A stretch of DNA of 64,000 nucleotides, from positions 220,127 to 284,126 of the forward strand of contig JBHYCS010000001.1 of NCBI GenBank assembly GCA_051861445.1, written 5' to 3'. The stretch is from Parasediminibacterium sp051861445. GTDB taxonomy: Bacteria; Bacteroidota; Bacteroidia; Chitinophagales; Chitinophagaceae. The notes under the pieces were generated by a model that did not search any database, was not told where the DNA came from, and saw only the letters and a list, made by a program, of their open reading frames with translations. Positions 43,643 through 52,331 of the stretch are shown piece by piece. The number at the start of each line of letters is the position of its first letter. Positions within the stretch are counted from its first letter, which is position 1. Made by a program: the position numbers and the translations under genes.

Positions 43643-44920
43643 ATGAAAATTATAATCGTAGGTGCTGGTTTTGCAGGTTTAAAATTGGCAAGAGCACTCA
43701 ATAACAAAAAAGGCATTTCTATAATTTTATTAGATAAAAACAATTTTCATCAATTTCAGCCGCTGTTTTATCAAGTAGCAACCGCTGGTTTAGATGCAAG
43801 CAATATTTCATTTCCATTAAGAAAAGTATTTCAAAAAAGTAAAAATGTAGAAGTACGATTAGGTGAAGTGAAAGATATTATTGCAGAAAAAAATGAAATT
43901 AATACGTCTATTGGCACTTTTTCTTATGATCTGTTGGTTTTAGCAACTGGAGCAAATACCAACTTTTTTGGAAATGCTCAGCTAGAAAAATGGGCTTTTC
44001 CTATGAAAACCACCATTGAAGCATTGGATATAAAATACAAGTTGCTTCAAAACTTAGAAAATGCAATTGCTGAAACAAATGCCGAAACTTTGCAAGCATT
44101 ATTAAGCGTTGTTGTAGTAGGTGGAGGAGCTACAGGCGTAGAGGTAAGTGGTGCATTAGCAGAAATGAAACGACATATTTTACCAAAAGATTATCCAACC
44201 ATCGACTTTAGTAATATGAAAATTTATTTGCTTGAAGGAGGCAACAAAACATTGGCATCGATGAGTGAAAAAAGTAGTGAAGAAAGCCAACAATATTTAG
44301 AAAAATTAGGAGTTATTGTAAAAACAAATACTGTTGTTGCTGATTATGATGGACAAACAGTGCAATTAAAAGATGGAACCTCTATCGCTTCTAAAACAGT
44401 TATTTGGGCTGCTGGCATTAAAGGAAACATACCAAAAGGAATTGAGGAGGAAAATATTGCAAGAGGAAATCGAATAAAAGTAGATACAACTAACAAAATG
44501 ATTGGCTCAAATAACATTTATGTTTTGGGAGACTTAGCATATATGCAAACGAAAAAATATCCAAATGGTCATCCACAAGTGGCCAATGTGGCTATTAATC
44601 AAGCAACCAATTTGGCTTTGAACATCGAACGAATTTTAAATGGAAATAAACATTTTTTAAATGAATTCGAATACAACGATAAAGGCAGCATGGCAACAGT
44701 TGGTAGAAATTTAGCTGTTGTAGATATTCCTTCTCCAAAAATACATTTAGGTGGATTTTTTGCTTGGCTTATTTGGATGGGATTGCACTTGGTATTAATT
44801 CTTGGTGTAAAAAATAGGGTTCAAATATTTATCAATTGGATTTATAAATATTTTACAAGAGACCAAAGCCTACGTTTACTATTTAATTGGAATAAAAAAG
44901 CCCTTGATGTCAAGGGCTAG
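43643..44920 (+). CDS. Type II NADH:quinone oxidoreductase (NDH-2 family)
   Basis: This 425-residue FAD enzyme begins MKIIIVGAGFAGLKLARAL (FAD-binding GxGxxG at 7-12). QFQPLFYQVATAGLDASNISFPLR follows, then a second dinucleotide motif, VVVVGGGATGVEVSGALAEM (about 158-177), for NADH. The quinone-site region VANVAINQATNLALNI and the C-terminal amphipathic or membrane segment GGFFAWLIWMGLHLVLILG (about 366-384) complete it. It passes electrons from NADH to quinone at the inner-membrane surface without pumping protons. The last codons and stop overlap a terminator hairpin. Confidence 0.93.
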   Translation: MKIIIVGAGFAGLKLARALNNKKGISIILLDKNNFHQFQPLFYQVATAGLDASNISFPLRKVFQKSKNVEVRLGEVKDIIAEKNEINTSIGTFSYDLLVLATGANTNFFGNAQLEKWAFPMKTTIEALDIKYKLLQNLENAIAETNAETLQALLSVVVVGGGATGVEVSGALAEMKRHILPKDYPTIDFSNMKIYLLEGGNKTLASMSEKSSEESQQYLEKLGVIVKTNTVVADYDGQTVQLKDGTSIASKTVIWAAGIKGNIPKGIEEENIARGNRIKVDTTNKMIGSNNIYVLGDLAYMQTKKYPNGHPQVANVAINQATNLALNIERILNGNKHFLNEFEYNDKGSMATVGRNLAVVDIPSPKIHLGGFFAWLIWMGLHLVLILGVKNRVQIFINWIYKYFTRDQSLRLLFNWNKKALDVKG

Positions 44921-44937
44921 CTTTTTTGGAAATAAGA
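44896..44937 (+). terminator. Terminator formed across the NDH-2 stop codon
   Basis: AGCCCTTGA (44899-44907) pairs with TCAAGGGCT (44911-44919) around a three-base loop. A T run follows at 44922-44927. The TAG stop (44918-44920) lies in the right arm. Confidence 0.75.
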
Positions 44938-44942
44938 TACTA

Positions 44943-45203
44943 CTAATCACAAGATATATTACATTCTTCTGGTTTAATTTTACCTACAGTTTCTTCTGTA
45001 TATCCATTGCTTACTTCAAGCCATAAAAAATGAACGGTATAATAGTGATGAATAACTAATTGATTGTTTTTACAGCAGAAAAAATCTTGCCCTTTTTTAT
45101 AAGTTTTCCCAAACATTTTGGTGTAAGGAGCCGTAAAGGAAGCAAGTACAAAAACCGAAGCCGTTGTGATGAGCAATAATTGAGATTTTAATTTGAGTAT
45201 CAT
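44943..45203 (-). CDS. Small exported protein, 86 residues
   Basis: I do not recognise this protein. It has an N-terminal hydrophobic export segment (about 8-24, QLLLITTASVFVLASFTA), then a short mature part rich in aromatic residues and His (FCCKNNQLVIHHYYTVHFLWLEVSNG), with four cysteines (two adjacent, two near the end: EECNISCD). Disulfide bonds or metal binding are possible. It sits between the NDH-2 terminator and the pyrophosphatase terminator and looks like its own transcription unit. Coding status rests on the signal peptide and the clean gap. Confidence 0.6.
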   Translation of the reverse strand: MILKLKSQLLLITTASVFVLASFTAPYTKMFGKTYKKGQDFFCCKNNQLVIHHYYTVHFLWLEVSNGYTEETVGKIKPEECNISCD

Positions 45204-45325
45204 AGGATGGGTATTTGGATAATGTGAAGTTAATACTAATACAACTACTTGTTGTAGTAATAAATACTATTATATTGTAGTAAATAGCTTATGCACACAT
45301 CAATGTTATTCACCCTTCTAAAAAT

Positions 45326-45364
45326 AAAACTGCCTCAATTATTGGCTTTAATTGAGGCAGTTTT
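45326..45364 (-). terminator. Terminator after the pyrophosphatase gene
   Basis: AAAACTGCCTCAATTA and TAATTGAGGCAGTTTT form a perfect 16-base stem with a seven-base loop. It lies 22 bases past the stop of the minus-strand gene ending at 45387. Confidence 0.92.
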
Positions 45365-45386
45365 AAGTGGATGATTTTCTAAAACA

Positions 45387-47768
45387 CTATTTCAAATACA
45401 TATCATACTTTTTAGCTACTTCATCTGATAACAATTTTCCGTTTACAGAAATTTTATTGTTTACAATATCAACGGAAACATTATCACCTTCAATAACTCC
45501 ATCTTTTTTTAAGGCAACCAATAATTCGTCAATCGATTCTTTTTTAGAAATATTTACAGTATTTGCTTCGTTTAAAATGGCATCTTCTTTATCAATTACT
45601 CTTACTTCAAATTTTTTCTCTACTTTATTTGCTGCAACATCTTTTTGATGAATTTGAGCCAATGATGGAGCAATTACCAATGAAACGATGCTCATTAGCT
45701 TAATTAAAATGTTCATAGATGGTCCAGATGTGTCTTTAAACGGATCACCAACAGTATCACCTGTTACAGATGCTTTATGTGGATCAGATTTTTTATAATA
45801 CATCTCACCATTTATCTCCACTCCTTTTTCAAAACTTTTTTTAGCATTATCCCAAGCTCCACCAGCATTGTTTTGAAAAATTCCCATTAATACACCACTT
45901 ACAGTAGCACCTGCTAAAAATCCACCCAACGCTTCAGGGCCTAATGTAAAACCAATTAAAAGCGGAGCGATAATGGTAATTGCACCTGGCAACATCATTT
46001 TCTTTAAAGAAGCTTCTGTAGAAATAGCCACACATTTATCGTATTCAGGTTTTCCTGTTCCTTCCATAATTCCAGGAATAGTTTTGAATTGTCTTCTTAC
46101 TTCTTCTACCATTGACATAGCTGCTTCACCAACTGCTCTTATTGCCAATGATGAAAATATAAATGGAATCATTCCACCTACAAATAAAGAAGCCAAAACA
46201 TCGGCCTTATAAATATCAATATGTTGATTATCTGGCATTGCAACACCTACAAAAGCTGCAAATAATGCCAAAGCAGTTAAAGCCGCTGATGCAATTGCAA
46301 AACCTTTTCCTGTAGCTGCTGTAGTATTACCTACTGCATCTAAAACGTCTGTTTTTTCTCTTACTTCAGCTGGCAATTCACTCATTTCTGCAATTCCGCC
46401 TGCATTATCAGCAATAGGGCCAAATGCATCAATTGCCAATTGCATTGCTGTGGTAGCCATCATACCTGCTGCTGCAATTGCAACACCATATAAACCAGCA
46501 CAAGCAAATGAACCATAAATTCCACCTGCTAATACCAAAATTGGTAAAAATGTACTTTCCATTCCAATGGCTAAACCACCAATGATGTTTGTAGCATGAC
46601 CAGTAGCTGATTGACGAATAATGCTTAAAACAGGTCTTTTGCCCATGGCAGTATAGTATTCAGTGATTATGCTCATTAAAGTACCAACAACCAATCCTAC
46701 AGCTATTGCTCCAACTACACCATTTCTTGTAAATTCCAAACCACGTAAAGTCATTGTTTCTGGCAAAATATAATTCACTAAGAAATAGGCAGCAATTGCA
46801 GTTAATATCATTGAACCCCAATTACCCATGTTTAATGCTTTTTGTACAACATCTGTACTAATGCCAGCAGCGTCACTAATTTTTACAAAGAAGGTTCCAA
46901 CAATTGATAATAAAATACCTACACCAGCAATTACCATTGGTAATAAAATAGGGCCAAAACCATTAAAATTATCATTAGAAATCGTTTCTTGTCCAAGCAC
47001 CATTGTTGCCAAAACCGTAGCCACATAAGATCCAAATAAATCTGCACCCATACCAGCTACATCACCCACATTATCACCCACATTATCTGCAATAGTTGCA
47101 GGATTACGAGGATCATCTTCTGGAATTCCTGCTTCAACTTTACCAACTAAATCTGCACCAACGTCAGCAGCTTTGGTATAAATACCGCCACCAACTCTTG
47201 CAAATAACGCAATACTTTCTGCACCTAAAGAAAAACCTGTTAACACTTCAATAGTGCGTAACATTTCTTCTGAATTAGCAGCTGCATCTGGAGCAAAATA
47301 CGCTTTTAACAAAAGGTACAAACCTCCTAAACCCAACACAGCTAAACCAGAAACCCCCAAACCCATTACAGCACCACCAGTAAAAGAAACGTTTAAGGCT
47401 TTTGCTAAACTTGTTTTAGCAGCTTGTGCTGTACGTACATTGGCTTTGGTAGCTATTTTCATTCCAATGTAGCCAGCTGTTGCACTAAACACAGCACCAA
47501 CAACAAAAGACAAAGCAACAATCCAATGGCTGCCTTCATTTTTCGTAGCCATAAAACCCAATAATAAGGCCACAATTACCACAAAATAGCCTAGAATTTT
47601 CCATTCAGACTTTAAAAAAGCCATTGCACCTTCTGCTATATAGGTGCTAATTTCTTTCATTCGTTCGTTACCAGCGTCTTGTTTTGATACCCAAGCAAAT
47701 TTGATAAGAGTGTATAGTAAACCTATAACACCCATTAGAGGAACTGCATAAAAAAGTAGATTGTTCAT
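45387..47768 (-). CDS. hppA: Ion-translocating membrane pyrophosphatase with C-terminal extension
   Basis: From the ATG at 47768 this is a 793-residue protein with about 16 membrane helices. Substrate-site motifs are present: GGGIYTKAADVGADLVGKVE (about 204-223), DDPRNPATIADNVGDNVGD (about 228-246), and GDTVGDPFKDTSGPS near the end. GNTTAATGKGF carries Ala where potassium-independent enzymes have Lys, which points to the potassium-dependent class. It splits pyrophosphate and pumps H+ or Na+. The last 85-90 residues after the final helix are a hydrophilic tail not found in typical members. An upstream ATG at 47804 would add 12 residues. Confidence 0.93.
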   Translation of the reverse strand: MNNLLFYAVPLMGVIGLLYTLIKFAWVSKQDAGNERMKEISTYIAEGAMAFLKSEWKILGYFVVIVALLLGFMATKNEGSHWIVALSFVVGAVFSATAGYIGMKIATKANVRTAQAAKTSLAKALNVSFTGGAVMGLGVSGLAVLGLGGLYLLLKAYFAPDAAANSEEMLRTIEVLTGFSLGAESIALFARVGGGIYTKAADVGADLVGKVEAGIPEDDPRNPATIADNVGDNVGDVAGMGADLFGSYVATVLATMVLGQETISNDNFNGFGPILLPMVIAGVGILLSIVGTFFVKISDAAGISTDVVQKALNMGNWGSMILTAIAAYFLVNYILPETMTLRGLEFTRNGVVGAIAVGLVVGTLMSIITEYYTAMGKRPVLSIIRQSATGHATNIIGGLAIGMESTFLPILVLAGGIYGSFACAGLYGVAIAAAGMMATTAMQLAIDAFGPIADNAGGIAEMSELPAEVREKTDVLDAVGNTTAATGKGFAIASAALTALALFAAFVGVAMPDNQHIDIYKADVLASLFVGGMIPFIFSSLAIRAVGEAAMSMVEEVRRQFKTIPGIMEGTGKPEYDKCVAISTEASLKKMMLPGAITIIAPLLIGFTLGPEALGGFLAGATVSGVLMGIFQNNAGGAWDNAKKSFEKGVEINGEMYYKKSDPHKASVTGDTVGDPFKDTSGPSMNILIKLMSIVSLVIAPSLAQIHQKDVAANKVEKKFEVRVIDKEDAILNEANTVNISKKESIDELLVALKKDGVIEGDNVSVDIVNNKISVNGKLLSDEVAKKYDMYLK

Positions 47769-47801
47769 AAGCAAGTTTTCGTAAAAGTTTTTTGATGACT
47801 T

Positions 47802-47809
47802 CAAAAATA
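47802..47809 (-). promoter_or_regulatory. Candidate -7 box of the pyrophosphatase gene
   Basis: The minus strand reads TATTTTTG, matching TAnnTTTG, 33 bases upstream of the chosen start at 47768. If right, the transcript starts near 47798, downstream of the alternative start at 47804. Confidence 0.5.
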
Positions 47810-47924
47810 GGGGAAAACAAATTTGTTACGGAAACGATTGCAAAGATTTTTTGAATTTACCTAGAAATTTGTGTACGTATTTATTATGAAAAAATTAAAT
47901 TATAAATGAATCTGAAGGGAATTT

Positions 47925-48902
47925 TTAGTTAGAAGCAAGAGAATTTCGATTACCCGTTCTTTTTACGTTTAATGCTTTTAAAAAACCAATACCGATTAAA
48001 CTTTTCGATTGTAAACCTGCAGAATTTCCATTTTTTCCAAAAATTCTTACATCATCATCATAAATTAAATCAAGGCTATAAGTTGCACTGAAATATTTAT
48101 TGATTTTGAAAGAAAATTGATTAGTCATAAACAAATCTATATTCTGAGGATTGTTTTGATAATTAGAAAACACATCTAATCTGCCTTTATACGTTACATT
48201 TTTTGCAATAGGATTGGTATAATTCAATGTTCCAAAAGCACCAATTTCATTTCTCACCATCGAACCAGAATCTACACCATAAGAGCCAATTTTTGAAAGT
48301 GCTCTATTGGCTACAATGATTGTACGAGAAGTTACAGGAGATACAAATAAAGATAAACGATCGCTTGGCTTGTAATCAAAACCGATGGAAACAACAATAT
48401 ATGCAGGTGCTAACACCGTACTTGAAAAAGTTCCTACATTCTTATTATATGTATAACCATCAAAAAATTGAGAACGGAAGTTAAATAAAGAAGATAAGTA
48501 CCATTTACCAACACTATCCATTTTGTAGCCGTACTTACTTAAAAAATCAATTCTATCATCATTTTTTCTACCACCTAAACTTGTTGTTTGTACAAAACCT
48601 AAGTTAATATCTAAACTATTATCCCAACTATTTCTATCCTTTTTAAACAGCCAATATCTATTGAAGTACGAGCTAATTGCCAATGAAAAATTATCGCCAC
48701 CAGCAGCCCAATTGCTCAGTGAACCTTGAGCCAAACTAAAATTTACCAATCCTCCTTTTTTCCAACGCCAAGTGGAAGTGTCGTTATCTTTTTTTACTGA
48801 CTTATTAATTTCTTTTCTCAAATTACTCACCACAGGGTCTTGTGCTTGAATAGCAGAATGAATACAAAATAATAAAAGAAAAAAGAAGAAAAATAATCGC
48901 AT
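47925..48902 (-). CDS. DUF3078 family protein, outer-membrane-like
   Basis: This 325-residue protein has a signal peptide (FFFFLLLFCIHSAIQAQ). The family signature WRWKKGGLVNFSLAQGSLSNWAAGGDNFSL (about 45-75) matches DUF3078, followed by alternating aromatic beta strands (RYWLFKKDRNSWDNSLDINLG, SLDLIYDDDVRI) that suggest an outer-membrane beta-barrel. It is common in Bacteroidota and its function is not known. It lies upstream of the pyrophosphatase on the same strand, 156 bases away, and diverges from miaB. Confidence 0.88.
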   Translation of the reverse strand: MRLFFFFFLLLFCIHSAIQAQDPVVSNLRKEINKSVKKDNDTSTWRWKKGGLVNFSLAQGSLSNWAAGGDNFSLAISSYFNRYWLFKKDRNSWDNSLDINLGFVQTTSLGGRKNDDRIDFLSKYGYKMDSVGKWYLSSLFNFRSQFFDGYTYNKNVGTFSSTVLAPAYIVVSIGFDYKPSDRLSLFVSPVTSRTIIVANRALSKIGSYGVDSGSMVRNEIGAFGTLNYTNPIAKNVTYKGRLDVFSNYQNNPQNIDLFMTNQFSFKINKYFSATYSLDLIYDDDVRIFGKNGNSAGLQSKSLIGIGFLKALNVKRTGNRNSLASN

Positions 48903-48977
48903 GTATACTTGGTTTTTGCAATAATAATAATAAGATCATAAATTTTAAAATAGCTGCCAAACTGACATTCTTTTTTG

Positions 48978-48985
48978 TACTTTTG
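48978..48985 (+). promoter_or_regulatory. Candidate -7 box of the miaB operon
   Basis: TACTTTTG matches TAnnTTTG exactly, 22 bases upstream of the ATG at 49007. It overlaps an alternative TTG start at 48983, which it argues against. Confidence 0.6.
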
Positions 48986-49006
48986 CAGGCTAAAAATCTT
49001 TTTTAC

Positions 49007-50431
49007 ATGCAGTTATTAGATGTTCACCAAGAATTACATGCAGAGGAGAAACAAGGAGAGGCATTTGCCCCGTTTGTAGAAGATCCAAATTTGTATAAAA
49101 AACATTTTTATATTGAAAGTTATGGCTGTGCCATGAATTTTAGCGATAGCGAAATTGTAGCCTCTATTTTAAATAAAGATGGGTATGGAGCAACTAAAAA
49201 TGTAGAAGAAGCTGACTTAATTTTTGTAAACACTTGTTCTATAAGAGAAAAAGCGGAGGCAACAGTTAGAAAAAGACTTACAGAATTTAGAAAATTAAAA
49301 GAAGCCAATAAATCTGTTTTAGTAGGTGTATTGGGTTGTATGGCTGAACGATTAAAAGGGAAATTACTTGAAGAGGAAAAATTAGTTGATATTGTTGTTG
49401 GTCCAGATAGCTATAGAAGTTTACCTCAATTAATTGAAGAAGCTGAAAGCGGACAAAAAGCGGTAAACGTTTTATTAAGCAGAGAAGAAACTTATGCCGA
49501 CATTTCTCCTATTCGATTAGACAGCAATGGTATTAGTGCATTTGTATCTATTATGAGAGGCTGTAATAATATGTGCAGCTTTTGTGTAGTTCCTTTTACA
49601 AGAGGTAGAGAAAGAAGCAGAGATGCATTTTCAATTGTAGCAGAAGTAACTGATTTAAGCAATAGAGGATTTAAAGAAATTACACTTTTAGGGCAAAATG
49701 TTGACAGCTATTATTGGTTTGATGAACAAAAAGACAAAGCCATCACATTTGCCGAATTATTAGAAATGGTAGCATTGGTAAATCCAGAAATGAGAGTTCG
49801 ATTTAGCACATCACATCCAAAAGACATTACAGATGATGTTTTGTTTACAATGGCTAAATATGAAAATATTTGCAACTACATTCACTTACCTATTCAAAGT
49901 GGTAACACAAGAGTTTTACAACTCATGAATCGTACGTACACTAGAGAATGGTATCTAGCAAAAGTGCAACGTATTAGAGAAATCATTCCAAATTGCGGTA
50001 TTACTACCGATATAATTACCGGTTTTTGTACAGAAACCGAAGAAGAACATCAAGATACTTTGTCGGCAATGGAAATATCGAAATACGATATGAGTTACAT
50101 GTATTTTTATAGTGAACGACCAGGAACCTTAGCAGCAAGACGTTTTGTAGATGATGTGCCTTTAGACGTTAAAAAAAGAAGATTGAGTGAAATTGTAGAC
50201 ATGCAAGGAAAATTGTCTACTCAAAGTAACTTAAACGATATTGGAAAAGTTTTTAAAGTATTAATTGAAGGCGATAGCAAAAAAAGTGAAACAGATTGGG
50301 GCGGAAGAACGGAGCAAAACAAATCGATTGTTTTTCCAAAAGAAAATTACAATTATCAAATAGGCGATTATGTAATGGTAAAAGTAACCGACTGTACAAG
50401 AGCTACCTTGTTGGGAGAAATTGAAGCATAA
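49007..50431 (+). CDS. miaB: tRNA-2-methylthio-N6-dimethylallyladenosine synthase MiaB
   Basis: From the ATG at 49007 this is a 474-residue radical-SAM enzyme. The N-terminal UPF0004 domain has the three auxiliary-cluster cysteines (SYGCAMN, VNTCSIREKA, LGCMAERL). The radical-SAM cluster motif is GCNNMCSFCVVPFTRGRERS (CxxxCxxC), and a C-terminal TRAM domain ends VKVTDCTRATLLGEIE. It adds a methylthio group to i6A37 of tRNAs reading U-starting codons. It is the first gene of a five-gene operon with a sigma-54 activator, lptE, a TPR gene and secG. Confidence 0.96.
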   Translation: MQLLDVHQELHAEEKQGEAFAPFVEDPNLYKKHFYIESYGCAMNFSDSEIVASILNKDGYGATKNVEEADLIFVNTCSIREKAEATVRKRLTEFRKLKEANKSVLVGVLGCMAERLKGKLLEEEKLVDIVVGPDSYRSLPQLIEEAESGQKAVNVLLSREETYADISPIRLDSNGISAFVSIMRGCNNMCSFCVVPFTRGRERSRDAFSIVAEVTDLSNRGFKEITLLGQNVDSYYWFDEQKDKAITFAELLEMVALVNPEMRVRFSTSHPKDITDDVLFTMAKYENICNYIHLPIQSGNTRVLQLMNRTYTREWYLAKVQRIREIIPNCGITTDIITGFCTETEEEHQDTLSAMEISKYDMSYMYFYSERPGTLAARRFVDDVPLDVKKRRLSEIVDMQGKLSTQSNLNDIGKVFKVLIEGDSKKSETDWGGRTEQNKSIVFPKENYNYQIGDYVMVKVTDCTRATLLGEIEA

Positions 50432-50460
50432 CCGTTTGTTGAAATAAAAGATTTTATAGA

Positions 50461-51750
50461 ATGGACTTACAAAGTATAAAAAATAGATTCGGAATAATAG
50501 GTAATGCACCAGCTTTAAATCATGCATTAAACACAGCTGTACAGGTTGCAGCAACAGATTTAACCGTATTAATTGTTGGTGAAAGTGGTGTAGGAAAAGA
50601 AGTTATTTCTCAAATTATTCATGCACAATCTGCACGTAAACACAACAATTTTATTGCTGTGAACTGTGGTGCAATACCAGAAGGAACAATTGATAGCGAA
50701 TTGTTTGGACATGAAAAAGGATCGTTTACAGGTGCTGTTGATAGCAGAAAAGGCTATTTTGAAACTGTAAATGGAGGCACCATTTTTTTGGATGAAATAG
50801 GTGAAATGCCATTAGGTACTCAAGCTCGTTTATTACGTGTTTTAGAAACAGGCGAGTTTATACGTGTTGGTTCATCGAAAGTGCAAAAAACAGATGTACG
50901 TGTAATTGCAGCAACAAATAGAGAATTACTAGAATTTGCCGAAAAAGGAAAATTTAGACAAGATTTATATTATCGTTTAAGCACTGTTCCTATTCGTGTT
51001 CCTCCACTTAGAGATAGAAAAGAAGATATTACTTTATTGTTTAGAAAATTTGTAATCGACTTTGCAGAACGTTATAAAACAACGCCTGTACAATTAGATG
51101 ATGAGGCTAAAAATTTATTAATCAATTATCCTTTTCCTGGAAATGTAAGAGAGTTAAAAAATCTTGCAGAACAAATTTCGGTGTTAAGTAGCACCAACAT
51201 ATTGAATGCAATGGCATTAAGACGTTTTTTACCCGAAAAAATTGTTAGTAGAATGCCCATGCTTGCAAGTGATGCTGCTCCACAAAGTGAATTTGCTAAC
51301 GAACGAGAAATTTTGTACAAACTTTTTTTCGATATGAAAAAAGATGTAACAGAATTGAAAAAAATGTTTTTAGACATTTTACAAAATCCTTCTTTAGCAG
51401 GAAGTGCAGCAAACTTTACCAAAGAAAGTTTAATGAACGATTTTCATGCAAGTAACGTGAATTCGGAAATTCAACCATTACTACCACAATTGCCTTCAAA
51501 CACACAAACTGTAGTTTCGAACAATGTTTTTTCATCGAATACATCTCAACCTGTTCTTTTACACGAAGATGATATTCAACACCATGAAGAAATAGAAGAA
51601 ACATTAAACATAATGACTATTGAAAAAGAACTAATTATAAAAGCATTAAAAAAACACAAAGGCAAACGAAAAGATGCCAGTGCAGATTTAGGAATTAGTG
51701 AAAGAACCTTGTACCGTAAGTTGAAAGAATACGACATCGATGATTTATAA
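50461..51750 (+). CDS. Sigma-54-dependent transcriptional activator lacking a receiver domain
   Basis: This 429-residue protein starts with the AAA+ domain: Walker A GESGVGKE (about 41-48), the sigma-54 contact loop GSFTGA (about 90-95), Walker B GGTIFLDEIG (about 108-117), and the arginine region FRQDLYYRLSTVPI. The C-terminal Fis-type helix-turn-helix (GKRKDASADLGISERTLYRKL) reads DNA. There is no N-terminal receiver or GAF domain, so control must come from abundance or a partner. The contact loop is GSFTGA, not the commoner GAFTGA. It lies 29 bases after miaB. Confidence 0.93.
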   Translation: MDLQSIKNRFGIIGNAPALNHALNTAVQVAATDLTVLIVGESGVGKEVISQIIHAQSARKHNNFIAVNCGAIPEGTIDSELFGHEKGSFTGAVDSRKGYFETVNGGTIFLDEIGEMPLGTQARLLRVLETGEFIRVGSSKVQKTDVRVIAATNRELLEFAEKGKFRQDLYYRLSTVPIRVPPLRDRKEDITLLFRKFVIDFAERYKTTPVQLDDEAKNLLINYPFPGNVRELKNLAEQISVLSSTNILNAMALRRFLPEKIVSRMPMLASDAAPQSEFANEREILYKLFFDMKKDVTELKKMFLDILQNPSLAGSAANFTKESLMNDFHASNVNSEIQPLLPQLPSNTQTVVSNNVFSSNTSQPVLLHEDDIQHHEEIEETLNIMTIEKELIIKALKKHKGKRKDASADLGISERTLYRKLKEYDIDDL

Positions 51751-51774
51751 ACATTACCCATTATCTCATAAAAA

Positions 51775-52308
51775 ATGAATATAAAAGACCATTATAAAAA
51801 ACGTAACAATCTTAAAAAAATTGGTTTGATGCTATTTTTTGTCAGCTTGTTATGTAGTTGTGGAATTTATTCTTTTAAAGATGTATCTATTGATTATTCA
51901 AAAATAAAAACCATCAAAATTGGTTTTATAGAAAATAAAGCCAGATACGTTAATCCTCAGTTAAGTCCAAGAGTTACAGATAAATTACAACAAAAAATTG
52001 TTAGTCAAACTAAACTTGTACGAACAAATAATGATGATGCTCATTTGCAAATAAGTGGTTACATTTCAGATTATTCAGTTTCTACAACTGCTATTTCATC
52101 AACGCAAGCAACAGGAAACCGTTTAACCGTATCTGTTCATCTAATCGTAAAAAATACAGTTGAAAATAAAAATGACGAATTTGATGTTAGCAGAAACTTC
52201 GATTTTTCGGCAAATTTGTCCTTACAACAAGCAGAAGTGCAATTGCAAGATGAAATTGTAAGAAACATTACAGACGAAATTTTTAACCGATTATTTTCTA
52301 ACTGGTAA
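51775..52308 (+). CDS. lptE: LPS-assembly lipoprotein LptE
   Basis: This 177-residue lipoprotein has its lipobox Cys at residue 29 (SLLCSC) and then GIYSFKDVSIDYSKIKTIKI, the LptE start seen in Bacteroidota. Conserved parts are LSPRVTDKLQQKI and VSGYISDYSV-like text (LQISGYISDYSV). LptE plugs LptD in the outer membrane during lipopolysaccharide insertion. It lies 24 bases after the activator gene and before a TPR gene and secG, an order common in the phylum. The call relies on both sequence and synteny. Confidence 0.88.
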   Translation: MNIKDHYKKRNNLKKIGLMLFFVSLLCSCGIYSFKDVSIDYSKIKTIKIGFIENKARYVNPQLSPRVTDKLQQKIVSQTKLVRTNNDDAHLQISGYISDYSVSTTAISSTQATGNRLTVSVHLIVKNTVENKNDEFDVSRNFDFSANLSLQQAEVQLQDEIVRNITDEIFNRLFSNW

Positions 52309-52331
52309 TCTATTTGTATTTTCACCGAAAT

